Of a stretch of 64,000 nucleotides of DNA, positions 55,673 through 64,000 are shown piece after piece. Every line of letters begins with the position of its first letter. The stretch's first letter is position 1. The notes beneath the pieces were generated by a model. That model ran no database searches, had not been told where the DNA came from, and was given only the letters and a program-made list of their open reading frames with translations. The DNA comes from Astragalus membranaceus (Eukaryota > Streptophyta > Magnoliopsida > Fabales > Fabaceae): assembly GCA_039519185.1 (NCBI GenBank), contig CM076846.1, forward strand, positions 227,156,659 to 227,220,658. The letters are read 5' to 3'. Made by a program: the position numbers and the translations under genes.

Positions 55673-56816
55673 TAGAGGTGTCAATTTGGCCCAAGCCCCC
55701 AAGTCCAGCCCCATTGGCCCCCAATCAAGCCCCATAAAATTAAAGCCCCCTATTAATGGGGCTTTTTTTAACCTCAGCCCACACTTTTAAATTTTTTAGT
55801 GGGTTGGGGCCAGGGCTTTGTGGGCTGGCCCCCAAATTTTATTCTCATTTTTTTCCCACTATTTACACCTCTACTTTCATTCTTTCACCCCCATTCCTCT
55901 TCTCCCTCCCTCTTACCACCACATTCTTCTCCCTCTCACCACAACCACCACCACCATCTCCCACTCACCACCACCACCTCATTTTCCCTCCCACCACCAC
56001 CACCTCCTTATCCCTCTCGCCACCACCACCCCACCTCTTTTCCCACTATTTATACCTCTACTTTCATTCTTTCACTCACTTCCTCTTCTCTCTCACTCCC
56101 ACCACCACCACCACCACCACCATCTTCTACTCACCACCACCACCTCATTTTCCCTCTCACCACCATCACCTTCATTTTCCTCTCACTACCACCACCACCA
56201 CCACCACCTATTTTCCCACTATTTACACATCTACTTTCATTCTTTCACCCTCTTCCTCTTCTCTTTCACTCTCACCACAACCTCCTTTTCCCTTTCACCA
56301 CAACCACCACCACCATCTTCGACTCACCACCACCTTCTTTTCTCTCTCACCACCACCACCACCTCCTTTTCCATCTCACCATCATCACACAACAACCACC
56401 ACCTCCTTTTTCCTCTCACCAACCACCACCACCACCACCACCTATTTTTCCACTATTTACACATCCACTTTCATTCTTTCACCCCCTTCCTCTTCTCCCT
56501 CACTCACCACCACCTCCTTCTCCCTCTCACCACAACCACCATCATCACTATCTCACACTCACCACCACCACCACCACCAAGAGTGGGTCATTATTTGCAA
56601 AATAAATATTCAGTGCCCATGGGCTAAACTAGGCCATCAAAGTTGAGTGGGTCATTTTTTGCAAAATAAATATTCAGGGCCTATGGGCGGGGCTGGGCCC
56701 ACATGGGCCTTATGGGCTTGGGGCCTATGTGGGGCCTTAGGATGGTGGGCTTTTTGCCCCATGGGCCATGTGGGCCAAGGGTGGGTTGGCCCACGTGGGC
56801 CAAATTGACAGCTCTA
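55673..56816. mobile_element. hAT-type element, CCACCA-rich family, copy A
   Basis: The ends are TAGAGGTGTCAATTTGGCCC on the left and the inverted TAGAGCTGTCAATTTGGCCC on the right. The flanks are attacgaa (55665-55672) and attaggaa (56817-56824), an 8-bp duplication with one mismatch. The interior 55860-56580 is made of CCACCA triplets and repeated CCACTATTTACAC plus CTTTCATTCTTTCAC blocks. Apparent long ORFs in three frames encode only His/Thr/Pro/Ser runs and are not genes. Confidence 0.82.
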
Positions 56817-56824
56817 ATTAGGAA

Positions 56825-57158
56825 CATTATAAACCTCTTTTTTGAGGATTAGCTCCCCTTAAAATCAATCTAAGCATATGACAGGAACCAACATGAAGTA
56901 ATTAACTAATTAGCCTTTCAATACTACTCCCTACGTTCCAAAATTAACTTTAACACTTTTGGTTTGTTACACACAAATTAAGGTACCATTAATTTGTGTT
57001 AGTTAAGTACTAAAATATCTCATTTCTAGTTGTCATCGAATAATTGAAGTCAAAATAAGAGAGTCTTTGTGCAATTAATTCATACTTTGGGACTTTAACA
57101 GACTTAATAAATGTAAAGGGTATATTCGAATTTTTTTGGTGAATTGTACATTAGGTTT
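56825..57158. other. AT-rich intergenic DNA, nothing identified
   Basis: About 330 bp between a hAT and a MULE MITE. The word ACTACTCCCTACGTTCCAAAA at 56922 resembles the starts of common plant MITEs, but no partner end was found. Confidence 0.4.
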
Positions 57159-57167
57159 TTAAAAGTA

Positions 57168-57483
57168 GGCAAAAGTGCTCCCGGGGTCCCTTATCTTTAT
57201 TTAAAGTAACGATTTGGTCCTTTATCTTTTTTTTGTCCCAAATCAGTCATTTATGTTTTAAATTTTTGACACATAAATCCTTTTCTGTCCCAAATCAGTC
57301 CTTTATGTTTCAAATTTTTAACACATAAATCCTTTTTTTTGACACATAAATCAGCACTGTTAACGGAAAAGGATTTATGTGTCAAAAATTTGAAAGATAA
57401 AGGACTTATTTGGGACAAAAAAAACGTAAAGGACTAATTCGTTACTTTAAATAAAGATAAGGGATCCCGGGAGCACTTTAGCC
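57168..57483. mobile_element. MULE-type MITE, 316 bp, foldback
   Basis: Its inverted ends are GGCAAAAGTGCTCCCGGG and, from the right, GGCTAAAGTGCTCCCGGG, with arms extending about 140 bp (GGTCCTTTATCTTT, GACACATAAATCC). The flanks are ttaaaagta at 57159-57167 and 57484-57492, a perfect 9-bp duplication. The GGCTAAA-type terminus and the CTTTATCTTT arm words recall the larger foldback element at 7889-9123. Nearly the whole element can fold on itself. Confidence 0.88.
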
Positions 57484-57529
57484 TTAAAAGTACTATTGCT
57501 TTGGGACAAAAATAAAAGGTCAAAATTTA

Positions 57530-58282
57530 GTGAGTTCGTTAATGGTAATGCATGGTAACTGGGATCAAGCTGTGCTGAGAGAATTCTTACCTGACGAGGA
57601 TGTGGAAAAAATCTTGAGCTTGCCTCCTCCAAGAATTAGTGACACCGATGATGCCTTCACCTAGAAGCATAGTGTTGATGGTACTTTCTCCACGAAATCT
57701 ACTTATCTGGCTGTGGAGCAGATTGTTCCTTCCCCTGCTTCTGGTAATTTCGAACTTGTTTGGAAATGGTCTGGCCCTGAGAGGGTGCGTCTGTTCCTCT
57801 CGAGGCTTTTCTTGGTATTCTCCTTAAAAACTATGAGCAAACTAGACGCCACCATTTCAATGATGATCCGTTCCCTATTTGCGCTGGCAATGAAGAGACT
57901 CTCCTTCACACTTTTTGGGATTGCAACCAGATTCAACTCCTGTGGAAGTGTCTTCAAATCCATGGCCTGGGGGGAGTTCTTCCAAACTAACAATTGGAGA
58001 AAGTGGTTAGAGGCTAGTCTTAATATAGGAAACGGAACATGCAAACCCAAAATTGGGTGCTCACCTTCTCTCTCTCTCTCTCCCTCTCCCTCTCACTCTC
58101 ATATCATTGATGATATCCATAACATTATCGGGGAAGAGGTTGAGGTTAGCTGGTCAAAATTTCCTAAGGATAATAATAGGGTTGCTGGCTATTTAGCTAA
58201 AAATAGTTTATCTTTAAGTTATAATTTTATGTTTTACGATTTTGCACCCTCCTTCATCCACTTGGTCCCTCAGGACGGTTAA
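57530..58282 (+). pseudogene. LINE (non-LTR retrotransposon) 3' remnant
   Basis: In shifting plus-strand frames the sequence encodes the region typical of plant LINE C-termini. There is a W-D...L...F segment (NWDQAVLREFLPDEDVEKIL), the zf-RVT zinc-binding lead (DGTFSTKSTYLAVEQIV, FELVWKWSGPERVRLFL) and the C-x..H-x-C-like part (FPICAGNEETLLHTFWDC). Last comes an RNase H C-terminal tail (NRVAGYLAKNSLSL). A TAG at 57662-57664 and several frame changes break it. The catalytic reverse transcriptase and endonuclease regions are absent, consistent with 5' truncation at insertion. Confidence 0.72.
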
Positions 58283-58289
58283 GAGGGGT

Positions 58290-58923
58290 TGATTACTTTG
58301 TAATTGTTGTGCTTGGTAGGGTTCTAAACCCCTTCTTTCTCACCAAAAAAAAGTACTAAAGTTTTGGAACTGGGGAGTAATAGGTTAGAACCCTAAAAAT
58401 GGTTTGGTGGGGAAAGCAAAGATGAGTTAATTGGTTAGCCTTAGAAATTAATGGTCATGTGAAGTAAGATAGGAAAGATACACTACTAAAATCAGAGTTG
58501 TCGAATCAATATAATATAACACAAGTAGTAGATATTTGGGTTCATTGACCATTTGGTCTTGGATTCGATTCCTGGTCGGTCTATATGGAAAAACATTTAT
58601 TGGGAGAGATCAACCTCTTAAATGCATCTCTGATACCTTGAGGAATTAATCTACACAGTCATCGAGGAAGATACCTTAATTTAAAAAAAAATGAGTTGTA
58701 TTAGGACACTATATCTAGTAGGTTAGATTGACATGGTGGTGTGAAAACATAGATAATAGAACACCTAATGACTTAAGTCCCAAAGGAGCTAATCAGCTAG
58801 ATAAGCTAAGATAGCTCATTTACTCGCATCATTCAGTCCCTATGGAACAGTACAAAATCCTCAGGGACGGACCACAGAAGGAAATTTCAGAAAAAATTGG
58901 TAGCATTCAGTCGCATCCAGATG
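58290..58923. other. Intergenic DNA after the LINE remnant
   Basis: It starts with an A-rich tail-like stretch (CACCAAAAAAAAGTAC at 58342), which could be the LINE 3' end. The rest has no gene, RNA or bounded transposon that I can support. Confidence 0.4.
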
Positions 58924-58931
58924 GTGGACGG

Positions 58932-61213
58932 TAGAGCTGTCAATTTGGCCCACGTGGGCCAGCCCACCCTTGGCCCACATGGCCCATGGGCCAAAAAGCC
59001 CATGGGTCAAAAAGCCCATGGGCCAAAAAGCCCACCATCCTAAGGCCCCACATAGGCCCCAAGCCCATAAGGCCCATGTGGGCCCAGCCCCGCCCATAGG
59101 CCCTGAATATTTATTTTGCAAAAAATGACCCACTCAACTTTGATGGCCTAGTTTAGCCCATGGGCATTGAATATTTATTTTGCAAATAATGACCCACTCT
59201 TGGTGGTGGTGGTGGTGGTGAGTGTGAGATAGTGATGATGGTGGTTGTGGTGAGAGGGAGAAGGAGGTGGTGGTGAGTGAGGGAGAAGAGGAAGGGGGTG
59301 AAAGAATGAAAGTGGATGTGTAAATAGTGGAAAAATAAGTGGTGGTGGTGGTGGTGGTGGTGGTGATTGGTGAGAGGAAAAAGGAGGTGGTGGTTGTTGT
59401 GTGATGATGGTGAGATGGAAAAGGAGGTGGTGGTGGTGGTGGTGGTGAGAGAGAAAAGAAGGTGGTGGTGAGTCGAAGATGGTGGTGGTGGTTGTGGTGA
59501 AAGGGAAAAGGAGGTTGTGGTGAGAGTGAAAGAGAAGAGGAAGAGGGTGAAAGAATGAAAGTAGATGTGTAAATAGTGGGAAAATAGGTGGTGGTGGTGG
59601 TGGTGGTAGTGAGAGGAAAATGAAGGTGATGGTGGTGAGAGGGAAAATGAGGTGGTGGTGGTGAGTAGAAGATGGTGGTGGTGGTGGTGGTGGTGGTGGT
59701 GGGAGTGAGAGAGAAGAGGAAGTGGGTGAAAGAATGAAAGTAGAGGTATAAATAGTGGGAAAAGAGGTGGGGTGGTGGTGGCGAGAGGGATAAGGAGGTG
59801 GTGGTGGTGGTGGGAGGGAAAATGAGGTGGTGGTGGTGAGTGGGAGATGGTGGTGGTTGTGGTGAGAGGGAGAAGAATGTGGTGGTAAGAGGGAGGGAGA
59901 AGAGGAATGGGGGTGAAAGAATGAAAGTAGAGGTGTAAATAGTGGGAAAAAAATGAGAATAAAATTTGGGGGCCAGGCCACAAAGCCCTGGCCCCAACCC
60001 ACTAAAAAATTTAAAAGTGTGGGCTGGGGCTAGGGGTGTGCATGGTACAAAAACCATACCACACCACACCATACCTCTTTCAAATCCAGTTTGGGTTCAC
60101 CAGTTTTCAAAAAACCGGTATGTATCTATAAACCGGTTCTAAACCGGTATATAACCAGTTTGAAACCGGTTTAGTCTCAAACCATTTACCATTTCAAAAC
60201 CGGTTTTCAGTTCCAAAAAACGGTTTACCATTTCCGAAAAATGGTTTTCACTGCCAAAACCGGTTTTCAGTATAAGCATATAGGAGTACAAACCGTCGGT
60301 CTGGTAAGGCACTAACAACTAGCTCAGCATCCCAAATTTTCACTCTACTTGAATTACAACTAGAACAAGGAAAAATTAAAAATGTTTCTTAGTTCTCAGA
60401 AGCATTAAGCAACCCTTGCACATTAGGCTTAAAAATTAAATGTAGAAAAAAAAATGGAAAAAAAGCTAAAGTAAAGTAACTAAATAGTACTTGCATTCAA
60501 CCAAAATGAGAATGCAGTAAAGAAAGGGTGACCCAGGAGATAAGCAACACATTTTTTCTTTTTTTTTCTTAGAGATATAAGAGATCTGGAACTTGAAGAT
60601 GGAAAATAAGTAGAGAAGAGAGATAGATGGTGACTAGAATAGAAGCAAGTGCAAGCACCATCACCAGTTGCAAGCAACAGCCTGTTCTGGCGGCGGGAGG
60701 AGAAACGCGAGGTGGTGGTGCCGACGGCGGGAGGAGAGATGTGAGGCGGTGGTGCCGGCGACGGAAGGAGAGATGTGACATGGTGGTGCCGACGGCGGAA
60801 GGAGACACGTGAGGCAAATGGTTTGAAATAGGTTCCCGCAGAGGTTAATGGTTGTGGTTCTAGTAGCGGTGGTGCTGGTAGGTGAAGGAGAGTTGTAAGA
60901 GACGATAAAGAAGGAGACGTGAAACACTTTTCTTTCAGTCAAATGGAAAAGGTTTTTTACCAGTTTTAAAAAGAGGGATACTGTTGTTCCAATATTTTTA
61001 CTTAAAAAACTGGGTTGGATTTTTTTACAAAAGGTATGGACTTTTATTAATGGTCCAATATGGTATTTGGAACGGTTCTAATATATTGGTTACTTTGCAC
61101 ACCCCTGGCTGGGGTTAAAAAAAGCCCCATTAATAAGGGGCTTCAATTTTATGGGGCTTGATTGGGGGCCAATGGAGCTGGGCTTGGGGGCTTGGGCCAA
61201 ATTGACACCTCTA
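58932..61213. mobile_element. hAT-type element, CCACCA-rich family, copy B (inverted relative to A)
   Basis: The ends are TAGAGCTGTCAATTTGGCCC and, from the right, TAGAGGTGTCAATTTGGCCC. The flanks are gtggacgg at 58924-58931 and 61214-61221, a perfect 8-bp duplication. Outside the nested insertion 60031-61107 it is the reverse complement of copy A (55673-56816), with changes mainly in triplet-repeat length. The GGTGGT-rich block lies at 59195-59890. No transposase. Confidence 0.9.
60031..61107. mobile_element. hAT-type element nested in copy B
   Basis: The ends are TAGGGGTGTGCATGG on the left and, inverted from the right, CAGGGGTGTGCAAAG. The flanks are gctggggc (60023-60030) and gctggggt (61108-61115), an 8-bp duplication with one mismatch. 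A cluster of AAACCGGTTT words lies inside the left end (60110-60290). At 60700-60815 there are about three tandem units containing GGTGGTGCCGACGG and GGAGAGATGTGA. No transposase is encoded. Confidence 0.78.
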
Positions 61214-61410
61214 GTGGACGGTGGAGTGTGGACACAACACAAGACAAACATAGTGTTTGAACTCACTCAGTCCCCATTTTTGTTTTGGCCGGTACTTTTT
61301 TTTTCTGTTCTTTCACTTCAGTCCAACATAGTGTTTGAACTCATTTATTTGCGTTTTTGATATAACCAGTGGCGTATTTACAATTTTTTTAAGGTAGTAG
61401 TATTTAGAAC

Positions 61411-61854
61411 TGTTATGGTAATTACAGTAACTTCTATTTGCACCCCTTCTCCAAAAGCCCAATTGATGAAAAGCCCAATTGTAATCAAGAGAGTCCAATC
61501 TTCAATGGCCAAGATCAGCCCGCAAGATCGGACGGCCCAAAAACGCCAACACAAACACATCCAAACTCTATAAATACCCCATTCAATGCTCATTAATGGG
61601 AAGCACTTTTTTAACCAAACACTTATTCTCTCAAATACTGACTTAAGCATCGGAGTATCATTGCAGGTACAACCACGTCCTCCAAGATCGAACATCTCAA
61701 GATCGAACGCCTCAACATCGCCTCTCAAGGTCGAACATCTCCAGGTCGAACAAAACCTTCCTCTCAAAGCCCGAAGACAAAGATAGAATCAAGGACAAAA
61801 TATCTACCAACTGCATAATATCGATCCTCAAGATCGGAAGCACGGTACAGAACA
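61411..61854 (+). repeat. 5' LTR of a second Tat-type element (left boundary approximate)
   Basis: The right edge is firm: CAGAACA at 61854 is followed one base later by the primer site. The left edge is my choice of a TGTTATGG start; the partner LTR is outside the window. A TATAAATA box lies at 61569-61576, and repeated CAAGATCGAAC/CAAGGTCGAAC words occur at 61680-61750. Confidence 0.65.
61569..61576 (+). promoter_or_regulatory. LTR TATA box
   Basis: TATAAATA in the context CTCTATAAATACCCC, about 285 bp before the LTR end, the likely start of retroelement transcription. Confidence 0.65.
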
Positions 61855-61855
61855 T

Positions 61856-61873
61856 TGGCGACCACAGTGGGAG
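61856..61873 (+). other. Primer binding site of the second Tat-type element
   Basis: TGGCGACCACAGTGGGAG immediately follows the LTR, a form seen in Tat-clade retrotransposons. Confidence 0.8.
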
Positions 61874-61953
61874 GAACCAATACCCGATTTTTCTCACCAT
61901 CTCCTTGAACTTATTGAATGGCACCAACACACCGCTCAATACCGACTAGTCTC

Positions 61954-64000
61954 ATGGCCGAACCTGACCTCGGCCCTCAGCGAACTCCTGAAGGCCACGT
62001 CCAGGAACTCACGAATTCGTCGCAAACTCGAAGCCGACATCCCAACACGGGACCTTCCCGAGCACAATCAGGCGCGGATGAGACGAGCCTACCATCTCCC
62101 CCTCAACTACTCCCGGCCTTGACGGACGCGGTTCAACATCTCGTTCAGCTATTGGCCCGGCAAGAAGCGGTAAATGAAGAAAGAAACAACCGTTTCGCCA
62201 ACCTCGAATCCGAAGTAGCGAGACTGCAAGGTCGGAACGTCCTGGACCAACAATCATCCGGGCAGAGCTCACTGGAGGAACGACGCCCAACTCGAAGAAG
62301 ACTTTTTCATCGATCACCCCCACGGAGAAAGCTCACTCATCGCTCCCCCGCACGCCGTCAACGAGGGAATGGTTCCCGTTCTCCTCTGGCTCGACAACAC
62401 GAGGCTCATTCCCGTTCTCCGTCAGCTCGACAATACGACGATCTAGATGATCCTCATTCTCCTCCACGCCGCCACCGAGGGAATGGTTCCCGTTCTCCTC
62501 TGGCTCGACAAATTGAAGGCTCGACCTCGTCACGGAGACGATCGAGAAGCCACGACATCATTCAAAAGGTCCACCACAGACGCCAACCACTGTCACGAGC
62601 AAATCGACCTGGGCGAAAAGGTCCTTTCACAAAGTCGATCGACAACTTCCGGGTCCCCCGGTATCTCGAAAAACCACCTGGAGGATTGAAGACTTACGAC
62701 GGGACGGGCGACCCCGACAGACATCTAGACCAATTTGACACAACCATGCAGTATCGAAATGTACCCATGGAAATGAAATGTCGAATATTCCCTTTGACCC
62801 TAGACAAAATGGCTTCCGAATGGTTTCGGACGTTAAGGTCGAATACCATTTCCTCATGGGACCAGTTAGCAAAACACTTCTCGGTGCACTTTGCCCATTC
62901 CAAGAGCAAACCCAAAAACAAAAATGTTCTAGCATCTATTGTCCAGAAAGCAAATGAACCCCTGAGGGAATATATAGAGCGATTCAACATCGAAGCTCTT
63001 CAGGTTCGGCGGTTAGACGACGCCTTTCGAATTTTCTTCATGGCCCAAGGTCTGCTCCCTGGAAGCTCGTTCCGAAAGCACATCAACACCTGGGAACCTA
63101 ACACCCTTCAAGAATTCCTCGAACTATCCCAGTGCTTCATTAACGAAGAAGAAAATTCCAAGATCGACAAAACGTCGTCACAGGCAGAATCGTCGAAACG
63201 CCACATCGAGGTCGACCCTCGAAAAAACTCCTGGAACATCGGTAGGAAAAATCGTCACCAGGTATACACCGAACTCAACGTCTCCAACGCCCAGTTACTA
63301 GGGGAATGTTGGAACGTCGAATTCAGGGACGTCAAGCCTCCCAGGCCCTTACCTATCCGACCTGGGCAGAAGGCCAACAAATACTGCCGATACCACAGAA
63401 GCAATGGCCATGACACAAACCATTGCAACGCCCTAAAGGATGACATAGAAGATTTAATAAAACGGGGAAAACTATCTTCTTACGTCAAAAGGGAGGGAGA
63501 ACGGTCTGACAACTTCGGAAGAGAAAGAAATGAAAACCTCAGGGCAAAAGGAAAAGAAATGACCGACCCAGACCGCGAAGAGCTGGATAAAAAACGCTCG
63601 GTTATCATGATGATAACTGGGGGATTCGATCATGAAGGATCGGGAAAATCCATGAAGAGAAAATGGAAGGAATTGTTGTGCGTGGCCTCAACGTCAACGA
63701 CCCCGATCAAGACTAACCGACCTCCATTATCTTTTAGTGACAACGACCTTATTGACGGAAAAGCTAACAAACACGTACCTCTCTTGATATCGGCAATCAT
63801 AGCCAACAAGGAGGTACGTAGAATCCTGGTCGATCAGGGGAGCTCATCAGACATCATCTTTATCGATCTTCTGAGCAAAATGGGGATCGATAAAGAGGAA
63901 CTCACCCCTTATAGAGGGACGGCTTTGTCCGGTTTTAACGGATCTCGAACGAAACCCCTTGGACATCTGGAGCTAATGGTCACCTACGGAACCGAACCAA
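61954..64000 (+). CDS. Tat-type gag-protease polyprotein, open at the right edge (partial)
   Basis: From ATG 61954 (MAEPDLGPQRTPEGHVQELT) the frame stays open for 682 codons to the window end. A basic Arg/Ser-rich region (about 105-230) contains two copies of RQRGNGSRSPLAR-like sequence. Gag core is about 249-410 (LKTYDGTGDPDRHLDQFDTT, LREYIERFN). A knuckle-like CRYHRSNGHDTNHC is at 478-491. The protease active-site motif ILVDQGSSSDIIF lies near 626 (DQG in place of DTG, allowed in Tat). Intactness over 2 kb suggests a young element. The lineage differs from the element at 44078, with different LTRs and little nucleotide similarity. RT and beyond lie outside the window. Confidence 0.88.
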   Translation, partial: MAEPDLGPQRTPEGHVQELTNSSQTRSRHPNTGPSRAQSGADETSLPSPPQLLPALTDAVQHLVQLLARQEAVNEERNNRFANLESEVARLQGRNVLDQQSSGQSSLEERRPTRRRLFHRSPPRRKLTHRSPARRQRGNGSRSPLARQHEAHSRSPSARQYDDLDDPHSPPRRHRGNGSRSPLARQIEGSTSSRRRSRSHDIIQKVHHRRQPLSRANRPGRKGPFTKSIDNFRVPRYLEKPPGGLKTYDGTGDPDRHLDQFDTTMQYRNVPMEMKCRIFPLTLDKMASEWFRTLRSNTISSWDQLAKHFSVHFAHSKSKPKNKNVLASIVQKANEPLREYIERFNIEALQVRRLDDAFRIFFMAQGLLPGSSFRKHINTWEPNTLQEFLELSQCFINEEENSKIDKTSSQAESSKRHIEVDPRKNSWNIGRKNRHQVYTELNVSNAQLLGECWNVEFRDVKPPRPLPIRPGQKANKYCRYHRSNGHDTNHCNALKDDIEDLIKRGKLSSYVKREGERSDNFGRERNENLRAKGKEMTDPDREELDKKRSVIMMITGGFDHEGSGKSMKRKWKELLCVASTSTTPIKTNRPPLSFSDNDLIDGKANKHVPLLISAIIANKEVRRILVDQGSSSDIIFIDLLSKMGIDKEELTPYRGTALSGFNGSRTKPLGHLELMVTYGTEP

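Noticed and set aside
55756..56646. Three overlapping ORFs of 268-296 codons rich in His, Thr, Pro and Ser (and their mirror at 59134-60072).
   Set aside because: They are translations of CCACCA triplet repeats inside hAT elements, open in several frames at once, with no conserved domain.
57713..58282. A 189-codon ORF suggesting an intact LINE gene.
   Set aside because: Only parts match LINE zf-RVT and RNase H segments; the frame shifts relative to the homologous stretches, so it is a remnant.

Overview
This is nuclear DNA from a flowering plant, very probably a eudicot. The signs are spliced genes with GT-AG introns, plant-specific families (subgroup IVa bHLH factors, a SWINGER-type SET gene, plant mobile domain genes), and a dense load of Ty3/gypsy, hAT, Mutator-like (MULE), CACTA and LINE sequences. 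I cannot name the genus. There is no CRISPR array, operon, rRNA or tRNA gene that I can support.

Layout. 1-745: right end of a CACTA transposon, followed by a broken SET-domain (E(z)/SWINGER-like) gene at 1218-1912 that has lost at least one exon. 2317-5264: a CACTA-like end and two hAT elements; the second (4242-5264, perfect 8-bp target duplication) carries fragments of two host genes, a class VIII myosin and an ARM-repeat protein. 6142-9123: a tandem duplication and a foldback MULE with a perfect 9-bp duplication. 10059-11893: a MULE deletion derivative with a transposase N-terminus facing a plant mobile domain (PMD) exon.

12197-36449 is a three-level nest. A MULE with a convergent transposase/PMD pair is split by a decayed Tekay-type chromovirus (14160-35463, duplication atcgt). 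The 3' LTR of that element is itself split by an Ogre-like LTR element without coding capacity (21453-33948). The LTRs of the innermost element carry five copies each of a module that can fold as a three-way junction, with arm sequences that vary while keeping their pairing.

37199-43967 holds the only apparently intact host genes: two tandem four-exon bHLH genes with C-terminal ACT-like regions. Subgroup IVa bHLH genes in other eudicots regulate specialised metabolism, ER bodies or iron uptake. A young Tat-lineage retrotransposon (44078-53734, minus strand, LTRs differing at 4 of 336 positions, duplication tatag) sits 110 bp after the second gene. It encodes gag-protease-RT-RNase H-second RNase H-integrase on the minus strand, interrupted by a 126-bp stretch with every sign of a spliceable intron between RT and RNase H. 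It also has a spliced antisense ORF on the plus strand.

54637-61213: two MULE MITEs, a LINE remnant, and two oppositely oriented copies of one CCACCA-rich hAT family, the second holding a nested hAT. 61411-64000: LTR, primer site and a long open gag-protease frame of another Tat element running off the right edge. Most of the window is therefore transposon-derived; the bHLH pair is the main candidate for host function.
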